A DNA stretch of 64,000 nt from Devosia sp. (GCA_015234425.1 JADGNE010000054.1:62001-126000), one strand, 5' to 3'; shown: positions 37,539-47,190, counted from the first letter of the stretch. Translations and numbers: made by a program. Notes: generated by a model not told the origin, from the sequence alone.

Positions 37539-37756
37539 ATCGGCTCCTGCTCACGCGATACTTCCGCGAATCCATGGCGGACTCGCGAAGAACTAAACGC
37601 AAATTTTATTACTCATGAAATGTTAACGGGAGCAATCACTCGCAGAAGTGTGAAGGCTCAGTGTGGCAACGCTACAACGACGCGTGGTGCCCATTTGCGG
37701 CGAGTTGGTTAGCAGACTGTTAGCTTTGAGAGACGCGACCTGTGAAAAACGGCGCC

Positions 37757-38464
37757 TCAATCGAGCAACTGGTTTAGCCGGGTGATGACGCGGTCGGGAA
37801 CGGCCTCTGCGTCCTTTGGCAGCTCGAGCCCGAACCGGTTGCACCAGACCCCGGCCATGCCGAGGCGTTTGGGGGCAAGAACGTCCCAGACAAGATCATC
37901 GCCGATCATCATGGCGTCGGCGGGATCGACATTGAGCGCGGCGAGACTTTCGACATAGGCACGGCCATCGGGCTTGCCGAAACCGGCTTCCTCCTCGACC
38001 TGAAAATGATCGAAGCGGTGGCGGAGGTCGAAGTGGTCGATCTTCCAGTTCTGAACCTCGGTCGCGCCATTGGTGACGAGGCCCAGCTTGAGGCCCCGGG
38101 CGCGAAACGCGTCGATGACCGCTAGCGCGTCGGGATAGAGATACATGTTCTCTTCGCGATAGGCGGCGTAGCGGTCGCCTATTTCCTGGGCGAGTTCCCC
38201 CAGGTGTGGAAAGCCCGCTTCGATCATCGCATTGCGGACTACGGCGCGACGGGTGGCGACGGCCTCGAGCCGCCAGCGGCGCCGGTTTTCATCATCGCTG
38301 AGAAAGACCGCCGTGCTGTCGGCTAGGGCGTTGGCGACGGCGTCGAGCGGCGCATCGCCGAGATGGGCGGAAAACTCCTCCGCCACCGCGCGCCAAGCGG
38401 GAGCGGGATTGGCATAGGCAAAGATCAGCGTGTCATCGAGGTCGAAGAGAACCGCGCCGATCAT
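37757..38464 (-). CDS. HAD-superfamily hydrolase
   Basis: A 235-residue haloacid dehalogenase-type phosphatase. Motif I is LFDLDDTL near 7-14 (nucleophile Asp9), motif II LVTNGATE near 115, motif III GFGKPDGRAY near 147, and motif IV MIGDDLVWD near 168. The alpha-helical cap at 18-100 makes it subclass I, close to phosphoglycolate- or nucleotide-phosphatase-like enzymes. It is the last gene of the transporter operon, overlapping the aminotransferase by ATGA; the substrate is unknown. Confidence 0.9.
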   Translation of the reverse strand: MIGAVLFDLDDTLIFAYANPAPAWRAVAEEFSAHLGDAPLDAVANALADSTAVFLSDDENRRRWRLEAVATRRAVVRNAMIEAGFPHLGELAQEIGDRYAAYREENMYLYPDALAVIDAFRARGLKLGLVTNGATEVQNWKIDHFDLRHRFDHFQVEEEAGFGKPDGRAYVESLAALNVDPADAMMIGDDLVWDVLAPKRLGMAGVWCNRFGLELPKDAEAVPDRVITRLNQLLD

Positions 38465-39567
38465 GTAGTCGCCTGCTGATAGCGGTGGGTGACGGCGGCA
38501 ATGGCGGCGCCGGTGTCGGCGGGATGGCCAAGCGCGGTGAGGACACCGCCCAGCGCTGCGATATTGGCGACAACCGCTTCATAGCGCGCCGACCGTCCCG
38601 TGTGCTGGACCCGGAGGACCCGATCGCCTGGAACGCCAACGCTAGCGGAGATGAAGGTCGCAAAGGGCGCGAGGGCCGCCAGCGCCGCTGCGGCGCTGAT
38701 GGCCTCGGGTAGAACGATGGCGGTGGCGAGGTTCGACGCTGTGGCCGGCGGCGTGAACTCGGCAAGGCCAAGCGCGAGGAGGCCAGCGCGGGTGGCCTCG
38801 GCGGCAAGCTCATGGCGGGCGATGACGGCGGACATGCCTTCGGCCTCGATGCGGGAAAGAGCGGCGTCGAGGGCATGGAGTTCAAGGCTCGAAGGCATGC
38901 CGGGCAAACCACCACGTCCCTTGTCGAGCCAGTTGCGCTTGAGATCGAGCAGGGAGAGCGAGGAAATCTCGGTCGCGCCGGATTTTTCGATCTGCGCCCA
39001 GGCGGCGGGGCTGACCGAGAGGGCAGAAAGACCGGCCGAGCCGGCCAACGCCTTTTGCGGGCCGATGACGGCGATGTCGATGCCGAGGACATCTACGGCA
39101 ACCGGGTGACCGCCAATGGAGGCGACAGCATCGACCACCACAAGGGCCCCGTGGCTTTTGGCGAGAGCGGCAATTTCTGGGAGCGGATTGAGAATGCCGC
39201 TGGCCGACTCGGCGTGGACAAGGGCGACGAGGTCAAAGCTCTGGGCGGCGAACGCCGCTTCCACGGCATCGATGGTGATGGGCAGGCCGTCCTGCGCGGA
39301 AAGATTGGTGACGCTGCTGCCGCCACGCTCGAGCCAGGTGCCGAACCAGGCACCATAGGGGCTGGTGACAATATTGAGGGCGCGAAGGCCGGGCCGGGCA
39401 AGGCTGGTGGCGGCCGCTTCGAGAGCGAGGATCGCCTCGCCCTGCACGATCACGACGTCATTGCCGGTATTGAGAAGGGCTGCGAGGCGATCCGCCAGCC
39501 CGGTCACGCGCTGGGGCGGGAAGGGCGGCAGGTCAAGCAGCGCATTGGCGGGAAGGGCAGAGCTCAT
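38461..39567 (-). CDS. class V aminotransferase (alanine-glyoxylate type)
   Basis: A 368-residue PLP enzyme of the serine-pyruvate/alanine-glyoxylate group. Visible motifs are VIVQGEAILALEAA near 38, LVHAESASGILNPL near 115, the cofactor Asp in VVVDAVASIGG near 142 and the probable Schiff-base Lys in IGPQKALAGSAG near 168. It lies between the oligopeptide ATPase and the HAD gene, with ATGA overlaps on both sides, so it is made together with the transporter. I infer it deaminates or transaminates a compound imported by the transporter. Confidence 0.9.
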   Translation of the reverse strand: MSSALPANALLDLPPFPPQRVTGLADRLAALLNTGNDVVIVQGEAILALEAAATSLARPGLRALNIVTSPYGAWFGTWLERGGSSVTNLSAQDGLPITIDAVEAAFAAQSFDLVALVHAESASGILNPLPEIAALAKSHGALVVVDAVASIGGHPVAVDVLGIDIAVIGPQKALAGSAGLSALSVSPAAWAQIEKSGATEISSLSLLDLKRNWLDKGRGGLPGMPSSLELHALDAALSRIEAEGMSAVIARHELAAEATRAGLLALGLAEFTPPATASNLATAIVLPEAISAAAALAALAPFATFISASVGVPGDRVLRVQHTGRSARYEAVVANIAALGGVLTALGHPADTGAAIAAVTHRYQQATT

Positions 39568-40346
39568 AGTGTCCTCGACAGGTTGAGGCGGGGGACGGCC
39601 GCGATCAGCGCCCGGGCCATTTCGGATTGGGGGGCATTGATGAGGGCAGGAGTGGGGCCGATTTCGACGATGCGGCCGGCCTCCATGACGGCGGTGCGGT
39701 GGGCCGTGGCCTTCACCACGGCCAGGTCGTGGGAGACGAAGAGATAACTCAGCTTTTCAGCCCGCTGCAGATCGATCAGGAGATCGATGATGCGGGCGCG
39801 CAGCGAGACGTCGAGCGCCGAGACGGCCTCGTCGAGCACGATGAGGCGCGGCTGGCAGGCAAGAGCCCGGGCGAGAGCGACACGCTGGCGCTGCCCGCCC
39901 GAGATTTCATGCACCGCGCGGTCAAGCAGGCTTGCCGGGAGCTGCACCTTGTCGAGAAGGTGGATGACGGCGCGACGAAACTCGCGGCGCGGCACGAGCC
40001 GGTGAATGCGCAGGGGATCGGCGATGGCGGAGAACACGGTTGCGCGCGGATTGACCGCTTCGAGCGGATCCTGGAACACCATCTGCATCCTGGGGCGCTC
40101 GCGCCGGAGCGCGGCGGCGGGCAGCGCCAGCCAGTCGGTGCCGGCAAAACGGACTGAACCTGCATCCGCAGAAACGAGGCGGGTGATGACGCGCGAGAGG
40201 GTGGATTTGCCGCTGCCCGAGGGGCCGACCACGGCGAGGGTTTCCCCTTCGGCAATGGAAAAGGAGACATTATCGAGCGCCTGCACCACGCGGCCGTGGC
40301 TCGAATAGCGCTTGGTGAGACCTGTCACTTCAAGCAGGGCACTCAT
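39564..40346 (-). CDS. peptide ABC transporter ATPase (DppF/OppF-like)
   Basis: A 260-residue ATPase with Walker A GPSGSGKST near 40, signature ISGGQRQRVALARAL near 146, Walker B LIVLDEAVSALD near 166 and LFVSHDLAVV. It lacks the full C-terminal extension of OppF (the 4Fe-4S or substrate motif). It works with the overlapping second ATPase and two permeases to import peptides or similar solutes. It is coupled by ATGA to neighbours on each side. Confidence 0.93.
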   Translation of the reverse strand: MSALLEVTGLTKRYSSHGRVVQALDNVSFSIAEGETLAVVGPSGSGKSTLSRVITRLVSADAGSVRFAGTDWLALPAAALRRERPRMQMVFQDPLEAVNPRATVFSAIADPLRIHRLVPRREFRRAVIHLLDKVQLPASLLDRAVHEISGGQRQRVALARALACQPRLIVLDEAVSALDVSLRARIIDLLIDLQRAEKLSYLFVSHDLAVVKATAHRTAVMEAGRIVEIGPTPALINAPQSEMARALIAAVPRLNLSRTL

Positions 40347-41128
40347 GGCTGTCCCCCGGAAATGCGGGGCGCGTCGGCGAGGTCGATATAGGTATCGAGC
40401 AGGTGCTGGGCATAAGTGCTGGCGGGCGCGGAAAGGAGGTCTTCGGCCGCCGCGATTTCGACCAGCTGGCCCTGATGCATGACGGCGATGCGGTCGGCGA
40501 GTTGGGCGGCCAGCGCAATGTCGTGGGTAATGAAGAGGAGGGCCATGTTCTCGCTTTTGACCAGCGACTGGATCAGCCGGACGATCTCGGCCTGCACCAG
40601 CGTATCGAGCGCACTTGTGGCCTCATCGGCAATCAGCAGCCGCGGATTGGCGGAGATGGCGGCAGCAATGGCAATGCGCTGGCGCTGGCCACCAGAGAAC
40701 TGGTGGGGATAGGCGCGCAGGGCCGCCTCGGGCTGGGGGATCTGGACCTTGGTGAGAAGATCAAGGGCGAGTGCATCAGCTTCTTTCCGGCTGAGGCCAA
40801 GATGGTGCTGGGCGGCCTCGCCAATCTGCTCGCCGATGCGCAGCACCGGATTGAGATTGGAGCCGGGGTCCTGAAACACCATGCCGTAGTCGACGCCGGG
40901 TTTTGCCGGCCGGTCGAGGGCAGGCCAGGAAATGGTGCCGCGGGTTCTGGTGCCCCGGGGCAGAAGATTGGCGACGGCGCGGGCGAGCGTGCTCTTGCCC
41001 GAACCGCTTTCCCCAATGATCGCGAGCTTTTCACCGGGGGCGAGCGAAAGGGAAATATCGGAGAGAGCCGGGGTAAGCTGGCGCGGATAGGTGAGGGAGA
41101 CCGCCTTGAGGTCGAGCAGGGCACTCAT
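40343..41128 (-). CDS. peptide ABC transporter ATPase (DppD/OppD-like)
   Basis: A 261-residue ATPase with Walker A GESGSGKST near 37, signature FSGGQRQRIAIAAAI near 143, Walker B LLIADEATSALD near 163 and LFITHDIALA. It is shorter than classical DppD (about 330), lacking most of the C-terminal tail. It is the fourth gene of the operon and overlaps both neighbours by ATGA. Confidence 0.93.
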   Translation of the reverse strand: MSALLDLKAVSLTYPRQLTPALSDISLSLAPGEKLAIIGESGSGKSTLARAVANLLPRGTRTRGTISWPALDRPAKPGVDYGMVFQDPGSNLNPVLRIGEQIGEAAQHHLGLSRKEADALALDLLTKVQIPQPEAALRAYPHQFSGGQRQRIAIAAAISANPRLLIADEATSALDTLVQAEIVRLIQSLVKSENMALLFITHDIALAAQLADRIAVMHQGQLVEIAAAEDLLSAPASTYAQHLLDTYIDLADAPRISGGQP

Positions 41129-41955
41129 GCGTTGTGCTCCCGGCGCGAAAGCATGGCGGAAAGTCCTTCGCCCAGGAGATAGGTGCCGATGACGGTGGCG
41201 ATGAGCGCGAGGCCGGGCACGATGGAAAGATAGGGCGCCGAGCGGAGCACCGCGCGCCCCTCGGCGATCATCGAGCCCCAGGTGACAATATTCGGGTCGC
41301 CGAGGCCAAGGAAGGAGAGGGCCGCTTCGGTTAGGACCGCGCCGGCGACAATGACGGCGCTGAGCGCGAGGACCGGCGGCAAGGCATTGGGCAAAACTTC
41401 GCGCAGGGCGATCTCGAGCGGATGCATGCCGATGATGCGGGCGGAGGCGACATAGTCGCGCTCGCGGATGGACAAGACCTCGGCGCGGGCAAGACGGGCC
41501 GGGCCCGTCCAGGCGCCCAGGGCGATGGCAAGAATGACGATGGGCAGGCTTGGCTGAAGCACGCTGACAAAGGCGAGCGCGAGCAGGAACCCCGGCACGA
41601 TCTGGAAGGCATCGACCACACGCATCAGCGCTTCATCGATAAGGCCACCGGCAAAGCCGGCGAGCGTGCCGACAATCGAGCCGATCAGCACGGCGACCAG
41701 AGCCGCAGCAATACCGACGATGAGGGAGGCGCGAGCTCCGTGGACGAGTCCGGCCAGCACATCGCGCCCCAGCCGGTCCGTGCCGAGCGGCAGGGCGGGA
41801 TCGGTGAACGGGGCAAGCAGCGGTGTGCCGGCAATGCGCAGGGGATCGCCGGGAAAAAGAAGTGGCGCCAGCGCCGCGAGCACGGCGAGGGCCGTAAGGA
41901 TGAGAAGGCCGGCAAGGCCTTCGGGCGAACGGGAGAAACGGGCGAGGGCGTTCAT
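41125..41955 (-). CDS. peptide ABC transporter permease (DppC-like)
   Basis: A 276-residue inner-membrane permease with six helices. The N-terminal cytoplasmic helix, the LGTDRLGRDVLAGLVHGARASLIVG block near 58 and the EAA loop (EIALREVLPNALPPVLALS near 187) are typical of DppC. It partners the DppB-like protein from the overlapping upstream gene. Confidence 0.94.
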   Translation of the reverse strand: MNALARFSRSPEGLAGLLILTALAVLAALAPLLFPGDPLRIAGTPLLAPFTDPALPLGTDRLGRDVLAGLVHGARASLIVGIAAALVAVLIGSIVGTLAGFAGGLIDEALMRVVDAFQIVPGFLLALAFVSVLQPSLPIVILAIALGAWTGPARLARAEVLSIRERDYVASARIIGMHPLEIALREVLPNALPPVLALSAVIVAGAVLTEAALSFLGLGDPNIVTWGSMIAEGRAVLRSAPYLSIVPGLALIATVIGTYLLGEGLSAMLSRREHNA

Positions 41956-42941
41956 CGACTGGCCTCCGAAGCGCCGACGCGCGGATCGAGGAAGGCGTAG
42001 ACGAGATCGACCAGCATATTCACCAAGATAACGAGGAGCGCACTGACGACGATAATGCCCATCAGCAGCGGCGCATCGCGCAGGGCCACGGCCTCCTGGG
42101 CAAGCCGACCGAAGCCGGGAATGGCAAAGACGCTTTCGATGACGACGCTGCCGCCAAGGATGGAGGCGGCCTGCAGCCCCAGCATGGTGACAACCGGCAG
42201 GAGGGCATTGCGGGCCACATGGCGCAGGACGATGCGGGAGCGGGAAATGCCCTTGGCGCTGGCAGCGCGGACAAAATCCTGTCGCCAGATCTCGGCCATG
42301 CCGGCGCGCATGACGCGGAGGAACAGCGCAAGGTAAATCATGGCGAGCGCAGAGACGGGCAGGACGAGGTGCCGGGCAATGTCGAGGACGCGATCAAGAC
42401 CTTCCTTGCCCGAGGCGATGGTTTCGATGCCCGAAGTGGGGAACCAGCGCAATTGCACGGCAAAGACGACGGAGAGCACGAGGCCCAGCCAGAAGCTGGG
42501 GACCGCATAGAGCGCCAGCGAGCCAATGGAGAGGAGGCGATCGCGCAGCGAGCCGATGCGGGCGCCCGAGACAATACCGAGCGCCGTGCCGAGGACGAAG
42601 GACAGCGCGGTGGCGCTGCCCATGAGGTAAAAGGTGTTGGGCAGGCGCTCGAGGATCAGCTCGGAGATGGGGCGGTTAAAGCCCACTGACCAGCCGAGAT
42701 CAAAGCGCAGGAGCGCCGTCACATAGAGCCAGAGGCGGCTGAGCGGGGATTGATCGAGCCCATATTGGGCGCGCAATTGCTCGGTGAGGGCGGCATCGCC
42801 CCCGCCGATGGAGACGAGATAGGCATCCACGGCATCGCCGGGCGCGAGTTCAAGCAGAAAGAACGTGCCAATGACCACGATCAGCAGCACGGGAATGCTG
42901 CTGATCGCGCGGCGTCCTATCAGCCGTAAGGCACTGTTCAC
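41952..42941 (-). CDS. peptide ABC transporter permease (DppB-like)
   Basis: A 329-residue permease with six helices. It begins with the conserved RRAISSIPVLLIVVIGTFFLLELAPGDAVD segment; the EAA loop SRIVLRHVARNALLPVVTMLG is near 230-250 and the C-terminus FLDPRV is typical of DppB. I choose GTG 42941, 14 nt after the binding-protein stop; the longer frame to 43055 runs into that gene. Confidence 0.92.
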   Translation of the reverse strand: MNSALRLIGRRAISSIPVLLIVVIGTFFLLELAPGDAVDAYLVSIGGGDAALTEQLRAQYGLDQSPLSRLWLYVTALLRFDLGWSVGFNRPISELILERLPNTFYLMGSATALSFVLGTALGIVSGARIGSLRDRLLSIGSLALYAVPSFWLGLVLSVVFAVQLRWFPTSGIETIASGKEGLDRVLDIARHLVLPVSALAMIYLALFLRVMRAGMAEIWRQDFVRAASAKGISRSRIVLRHVARNALLPVVTMLGLQAASILGGSVVIESVFAIPGFGRLAQEAVALRDAPLLMGIIVVSALLVILVNMLVDLVYAFLDPRVGASEASR

Positions 42942-42955
42942 GGTCGGGACTTGGC

Positions 42956-44560
42956 CTATTGCTGGAGGGCGACGTCGGCCCAGTTGGAAACGGCCCAGCG
43001 CGGATTGTTGCCGACATTGATGACGGTGTCGCGGGCGACAGTAATAAAACCCCATTCGGCGACGTTGATCAGCGGCAGGTCTTCGGCGACGCGGACCTGC
43101 AGCTCATTGTAGAGCTGGGTGCGTTCCTCGGTGTCCACCGTTTCGGCGGCCTGATCGATCAGTGCGTCGAGCTCGGCATTGGCATAGCCGCCCTGGTTGG
43201 AGAAGCTGGTGCCTTCAGGCGCGCCCGAGCGCACGAGGATGGTGGTCGAGATCGCCGGATCATTGCGGAACACCGGAGGGGCGATGGCGAGGTCGAAATC
43301 GTGGTCGGTGTAGACGGCCTTCTGGTGGGCCGCAGAGTCATTATTGACCAGCTGGGCGTCGATGCCGATTTCGGCCAGGGCCTGGCGGAGATAATCACCG
43401 AACTGGCGGGTTTCGTTGAAATAGGGCGCCGGCAGGAGTTTGAGCGAGAAGCGCACGCCGTTTTCGCCGCGCGGATAGCCGGCCGCGTCGAGCAGCTCAT
43501 TGGCCTTGGCCACGTCGAAATCATATTGCGGGACTTCCGGATTGAAGAATTCCGGCGCGTTCTGCGGGAAGAGGCCGGCGGCGGCGGTGGCGTAGCCGAG
43601 GAAGATGGTGTCGACGACATATTGCTTGTCGATGGCATGGGCGATGGCGCGGCGCACATCGACATTGCTCAGCTCTTCGCGGCGGTGGTTGATTTCCACC
43701 ACGAGCTGGTAGGTGAGGCCCTCATAACCCTCAGAGATCACCTTGATGCCGGGAACCTGCGCGATGCGCGCAAGGTCGGCCAGCGGCACGGCCGAGAAGG
43801 CTGCGAGGTGGATTTCCTCGGCTTCCAGCGCGCTGGCGGCAGCGGCACGGTCCGGCAGGACGCGGTAGATGATTTCATCGAGGTGCGGCTGGCCTTCGCC
43901 CCAATAGGCCTCGTTGCGCACGAGGCGATAATATTCGCCGGGCTTGTATTCAGCGAACTTGAACGGGCCGGTGCCGACGAGTTCGGCATTGTGCGGGTTC
44001 GCGTTGATGTCGGTGCCTTCATAGAGGTGCTTGGGCAGCACGCTCGTCACCACCGGCAAGGCATTGCGGATCAGCTGGAACGGGGTGGGCTTGGAGAAGC
44101 GGAAGATCGCGGTCAGCTCGTTGGGCGTCTCGACGGCCTCAAGATTGGCGAGGACAATGCGGCCAAGGTTCTGCAGCGGCTTCCAGACTTCCAGCGCCGA
44201 GAAGGCGACGTCGGCGGAGGTGAAAGGCGTGCCATCGTGCCAGGTGACGCCTTCGCGCAGGCGGAACGTAGCCGACAGCCCGTCGCTCGAACCTTCCCAG
44301 GCGACGGCGAGGCGCGGCGCGAGCCCATCTTCAGCGGATGCGTCGGCTTCGGCCAGCGGCTCGATGACCTTGCTGGCAACGAAGAACACGCCATTGGAGG
44401 CAACCATGGCCGGGTTGAGATTGCGCGGCTCGGAATCGGCGGCGACCACGAGGCGTCCGCCCTGCGGCAGATCCTGCGCAAAGGCGAAAGACGGCAGTGC
44501 GGTCGAGGCGAGCAGCAGGCCAATGCCCTGAAGCAGGGAGCGGCGCGAGATCAGGGTCAT
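42956..44560 (-). CDS. peptide ABC transporter substrate-binding protein
   Basis: A 534-residue periplasmic protein of the SBP_bac_5 (DppA/OppA) family. A twin-Arg-like or Sec signal (SRRSLLQGIGLLLAS ... FAFA, about 1-28) is followed by RNLNPAMV and LAVAWEGSSDGLSATFRLREGVTWHDGTPFTSADV, which are family signatures. ATG 44560 has GGAGG upstream. It leads the seven-gene operon down to 37757. The paired enzymes suggest amino-acid-like cargo; specificity cannot be read from sequence. Confidence 0.94.
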   Translation of the reverse strand: MTLISRRSLLQGIGLLLASTALPSFAFAQDLPQGGRLVVAADSEPRNLNPAMVASNGVFFVASKVIEPLAEADASAEDGLAPRLAVAWEGSSDGLSATFRLREGVTWHDGTPFTSADVAFSALEVWKPLQNLGRIVLANLEAVETPNELTAIFRFSKPTPFQLIRNALPVVTSVLPKHLYEGTDINANPHNAELVGTGPFKFAEYKPGEYYRLVRNEAYWGEGQPHLDEIIYRVLPDRAAAASALEAEEIHLAAFSAVPLADLARIAQVPGIKVISEGYEGLTYQLVVEINHRREELSNVDVRRAIAHAIDKQYVVDTIFLGYATAAAGLFPQNAPEFFNPEVPQYDFDVAKANELLDAAGYPRGENGVRFSLKLLPAPYFNETRQFGDYLRQALAEIGIDAQLVNNDSAAHQKAVYTDHDFDLAIAPPVFRNDPAISTTILVRSGAPEGTSFSNQGGYANAELDALIDQAAETVDTEERTQLYNELQVRVAEDLPLINVAEWGFITVARDTVINVGNNPRWAVSNWADVALQQ

Positions 44561-44719
44561 GTGGTCCTCCGGGACGTCAACTCAGAATTTGCGCTGAGAT
44601 TGGAGCAAAATTTTGCGCCAAGCCAGATATGGGAGTTTCGCCCAGAGGCATTCGAGAACAAAGTCTACTCATGTCTACCCCGCCGGTAGAGTTGAATTCC
44701 CTTTTCCCCGTTATGGCCC
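44561..44719. promoter_or_regulatory. control region of the first peptide-transporter operon
   Basis: Contains the 12-bp palindrome GCAAAATTTTGC (44605-44616). Further upstream are the inverted repeat TCTACC-5-GGTAGA (44674-44690), TGTCTACCCC (44672-44681) and a second GTCTAC one helical turn away (44663-44668). The decamer TGTCTACCCC recurs at 49862-49871 upstream of the second transporter operon. Likely operator sites; regulator unknown. Confidence 0.45.
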
Positions 44720-46321
44720 TCAGGCGGGGATGCGCGGCAGGGCTTCGACGAGCGCGCGGGTATAGGGGTGCTGCGGGGTTTCGAGTACCACATCGGGGAC
44801 GCCGCTTTCGACGATTGCGCCATTGTTCATCACCAGCACGCGGTCGCTCACGTGCTGGATGACGCCGAGATCATGCGAGACAAAGAGCATGGTGAGCCCC
44901 AGATCGCGCTTGAGGCCCGCGAGGAGATCGAGCACCTGCGCCTGCGTTGAAACGTCGAGGGCCGAGACCGGTTCGTCGCAGACCAGAATGGCGGGTTTTG
45001 TCGCGAGAGCCCGGGCGATGGCGACGCGCTGACGCTGGCCGCCCGAGAGTTCGCGCGGACGGCGGAGAAGATGGGTTTCGTCGAGGCCGACCGACTGGAG
45101 AAGGCGCAAGACTTCGCCCCGGCGGTCGCTTGTCGGCACGCCGATAATTTCCAGTGCCTCACCGACAATGTCGAGCACGCGGTGGCGCGGATCAAAGGAC
45201 CCGAGCGGGTCCTGGGCGACAAGCTGAACCTCGGGACGCAGCGGACGGCGCTGGCTTTCCGGCAGATTGGTCCAGGGATGGCCGTTTATCTCGATCGTGC
45301 CGGCATTGGGCTTTTCGAGCGCGAGAACAATGCGGGCGAGCGTGGTCTTGCCACTGCCGGACGCGCCGACGAGACCGAGGGTTTCGCCCTTGCGGATCTC
45401 GAAGGAGACATCATCGACGACGCGGCGCTTGCCGAAGGATTTGAAAAGGTTTTTGGCGACGAGGACCGGTGCCCCCAATTGGGCCGGGGCCGGGGTTGCG
45501 TCGGAATATTCGCCCGAAAGGGACTGCCCGCGCGTGCGGCCGGAGGGAATGGCGGCGAGGAGGGCCTTGGTGTAGTCGGCCTTGGGCGTCTTGAAGACGG
45601 CTTCGGGCGGGCCTTCCTCGACCACTTCACCCCGGCGCAGCACGATGATGTGGTCGGCAAGGCGCGAGACCACGGCCAGATCGTGCGAGATGAGGATGAG
45701 GCCGCGCCCCTCTGCCTTGAGGTCAGCCAGCAGCTTGAGGATCTGGGCCTGCACGATGACGTCGAGCGCGGTGGTGGGCTCGTCGGCGATGATGATTTTA
45801 GGTTCCCCCGCAATGGCCGAAGCGATCAGCGCGCGCTGGCGCAATCCGCCCGAGAGCTGATGGGCATATTGGTCAAAACGCTGGGCCGGATCGTCAATGC
45901 CGACCGAGGCGAGGAGGTCGAGCACGCGGGCCTTGATCCCCGAGCGGGGCACGAGGCGGTGTTCGCGCAGCGTTTCGCCCACTTCGGCGCCGATGGTGCG
46001 CAGCGGATCGAGCGAGACCAAAGCGTCCTGCAGCACAAAGCCGATCTGGCGGCCGCGAATGGCGCGCCAATCGCGGGGGGCGAGGGTCTGGAGATCGGTG
46101 TCGCCCAGCCGCATGGCATCGGCTTCGACCAGCGCATTTGGGCCGGTGAGGCCAACCAGAGCGCGCGCGGTGGCCGATTTGCCCGAGCCGGATTCCCCGA
46201 CGATGGCGACGCATTGCCCGGCCTCGAGCGAAAAGGAGAGGCCGCGCACGGCGTGAACGTCCTCGGCGGCGCTCCGCCCGGCAAAGCGGAGGGAGAGGTT
46301 CTTTATGTCGAGGAGAGCCAT
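44720..46321 (-). CDS. peptide ABC transporter, fused double ATPase (DppD-DppF)
   Basis: A 533-residue protein with two full ATPase domains. Domain 1 (about 1-260) has Walker A GESGSGKSA, an unusual signature LSGGLRQRALIASAI and IIIADEPTTALD. Domain 2 (about 285-530) has GASGSGKTT, LSGGQRQRVAIARAL and ILVCDEPVSALD. Such fusions (YejF-like) drive peptide importers with a DppB/DppC pair. It is the last gene of the second operon, and its ATG shares one base with the permease stop. Confidence 0.94.
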   Translation of the reverse strand: MALLDIKNLSLRFAGRSAAEDVHAVRGLSFSLEAGQCVAIVGESGSGKSATARALVGLTGPNALVEADAMRLGDTDLQTLAPRDWRAIRGRQIGFVLQDALVSLDPLRTIGAEVGETLREHRLVPRSGIKARVLDLLASVGIDDPAQRFDQYAHQLSGGLRQRALIASAIAGEPKIIIADEPTTALDVIVQAQILKLLADLKAEGRGLILISHDLAVVSRLADHIIVLRRGEVVEEGPPEAVFKTPKADYTKALLAAIPSGRTRGQSLSGEYSDATPAPAQLGAPVLVAKNLFKSFGKRRVVDDVSFEIRKGETLGLVGASGSGKTTLARIVLALEKPNAGTIEINGHPWTNLPESQRRPLRPEVQLVAQDPLGSFDPRHRVLDIVGEALEIIGVPTSDRRGEVLRLLQSVGLDETHLLRRPRELSGGQRQRVAIARALATKPAILVCDEPVSALDVSTQAQVLDLLAGLKRDLGLTMLFVSHDLGVIQHVSDRVLVMNNGAIVESGVPDVVLETPQHPYTRALVEALPRIPA

Positions 46322-47190
46322 CAGACACGGCCCTCGCTATAGGCCTTGATATAGCGGCCAATGACCGTGGTGGAGACGATGGCGAGCGTGGCAAAGACGC
46401 CGGGGAAAACGCCGATCCACCAGGCTGCGCGCAGATGGCCCTGGCCCTCGGACAGCATCAGCCCCCATTCGGGCGTCGGCGGCTTGGGGCCAAGGCCGAG
46501 ATAGCTGAGGGACGCCGAGTGAAGGATGGCGCTGCCAATGCCGAGCGTCGAAAGCACGACGAGCGGGCCAATGGTGTTGGGCAGGATGTGGCGGACGAGG
46601 GTGACAAAGGGGTTCTGTCCGAGAATGCGCGCGGCTTCGACAAAGCCGGAATTGCGGATGACCAGAACCTGGCTGCGCACGATGCGCGCATATCCGGGAA
46701 TGGCGGCAATGGCGATGGCAAGAAGGATATTGGTGATGCCGGTGCCCAGAAACGCCACGACGGCCATGCTCATCAAGAGGCTCGGGAAGGCGAGGAGAAT
46801 GTCGACGACGCGCATGAAAGCCATATCCACCCAGCCGCCCATGACGCCGGAGACAAGGCCGATGGCAATGCCCACAGCGACGGCAATCAGCGTCGCGCCA
46901 ATGCCGACATAGAGCGAATAGCTCGCGCCATGGACGACGCGGGAAAAGATATCGCGGCCCAACTGGTCGGTGCCGAAGATATGGGCCCAGCTTGGGGGCT
47001 TGAGCGACTGCAGGAGGTCGAGGCCATAGGGGTCATAGGGCGCGATGGCCTGAGGAACGAGCGCGCAGATGACGAGGAAGACAAGCACCAGCGCTGCGAG
47101 GACGACGCCGGGGCGAATGCGGCCTTTACGCAGGCTGCGCATCTGGTCGGGCTCGGGCGCAGCGGCGTGCTGGAGGGAAAGATCGGTCAT
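46321..47190 (-). CDS. peptide ABC transporter permease (DppC-like)
   Basis: A 289-residue permease with six helices. A cytosolic N-terminus of about 25 residues precedes TM1; FGTDQLGRDIFSRVVHGASYSLYVG near 91 and the EAA loop VTLVRHILPNTIGPLVVLS near 200 identify DppC. It overlaps the upstream permease gene by ATGA and the fused ATPase by one base. Confidence 0.94.
   Translation of the reverse strand: MTDLSLQHAAAPEPDQMRSLRKGRIRPGVVLAALVLVFLVICALVPQAIAPYDPYGLDLLQSLKPPSWAHIFGTDQLGRDIFSRVVHGASYSLYVGIGATLIAVAVGIAIGLVSGVMGGWVDMAFMRVVDILLAFPSLLMSMAVVAFLGTGITNILLAIAIAAIPGYARIVRSQVLVIRNSGFVEAARILGQNPFVTLVRHILPNTIGPLVVLSTLGIGSAILHSASLSYLGLGPKPPTPEWGLMLSEGQGHLRAAWWIGVFPGVFATLAIVSTTVIGRYIKAYSEGRV

Noticed and set aside
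42959-44689. A 576-residue plus-strand frame opposite the first binding-protein gene.
   Set aside because: The minus strand encodes a clear SBP_bac_5 protein; the plus frame has no recognisable domain.
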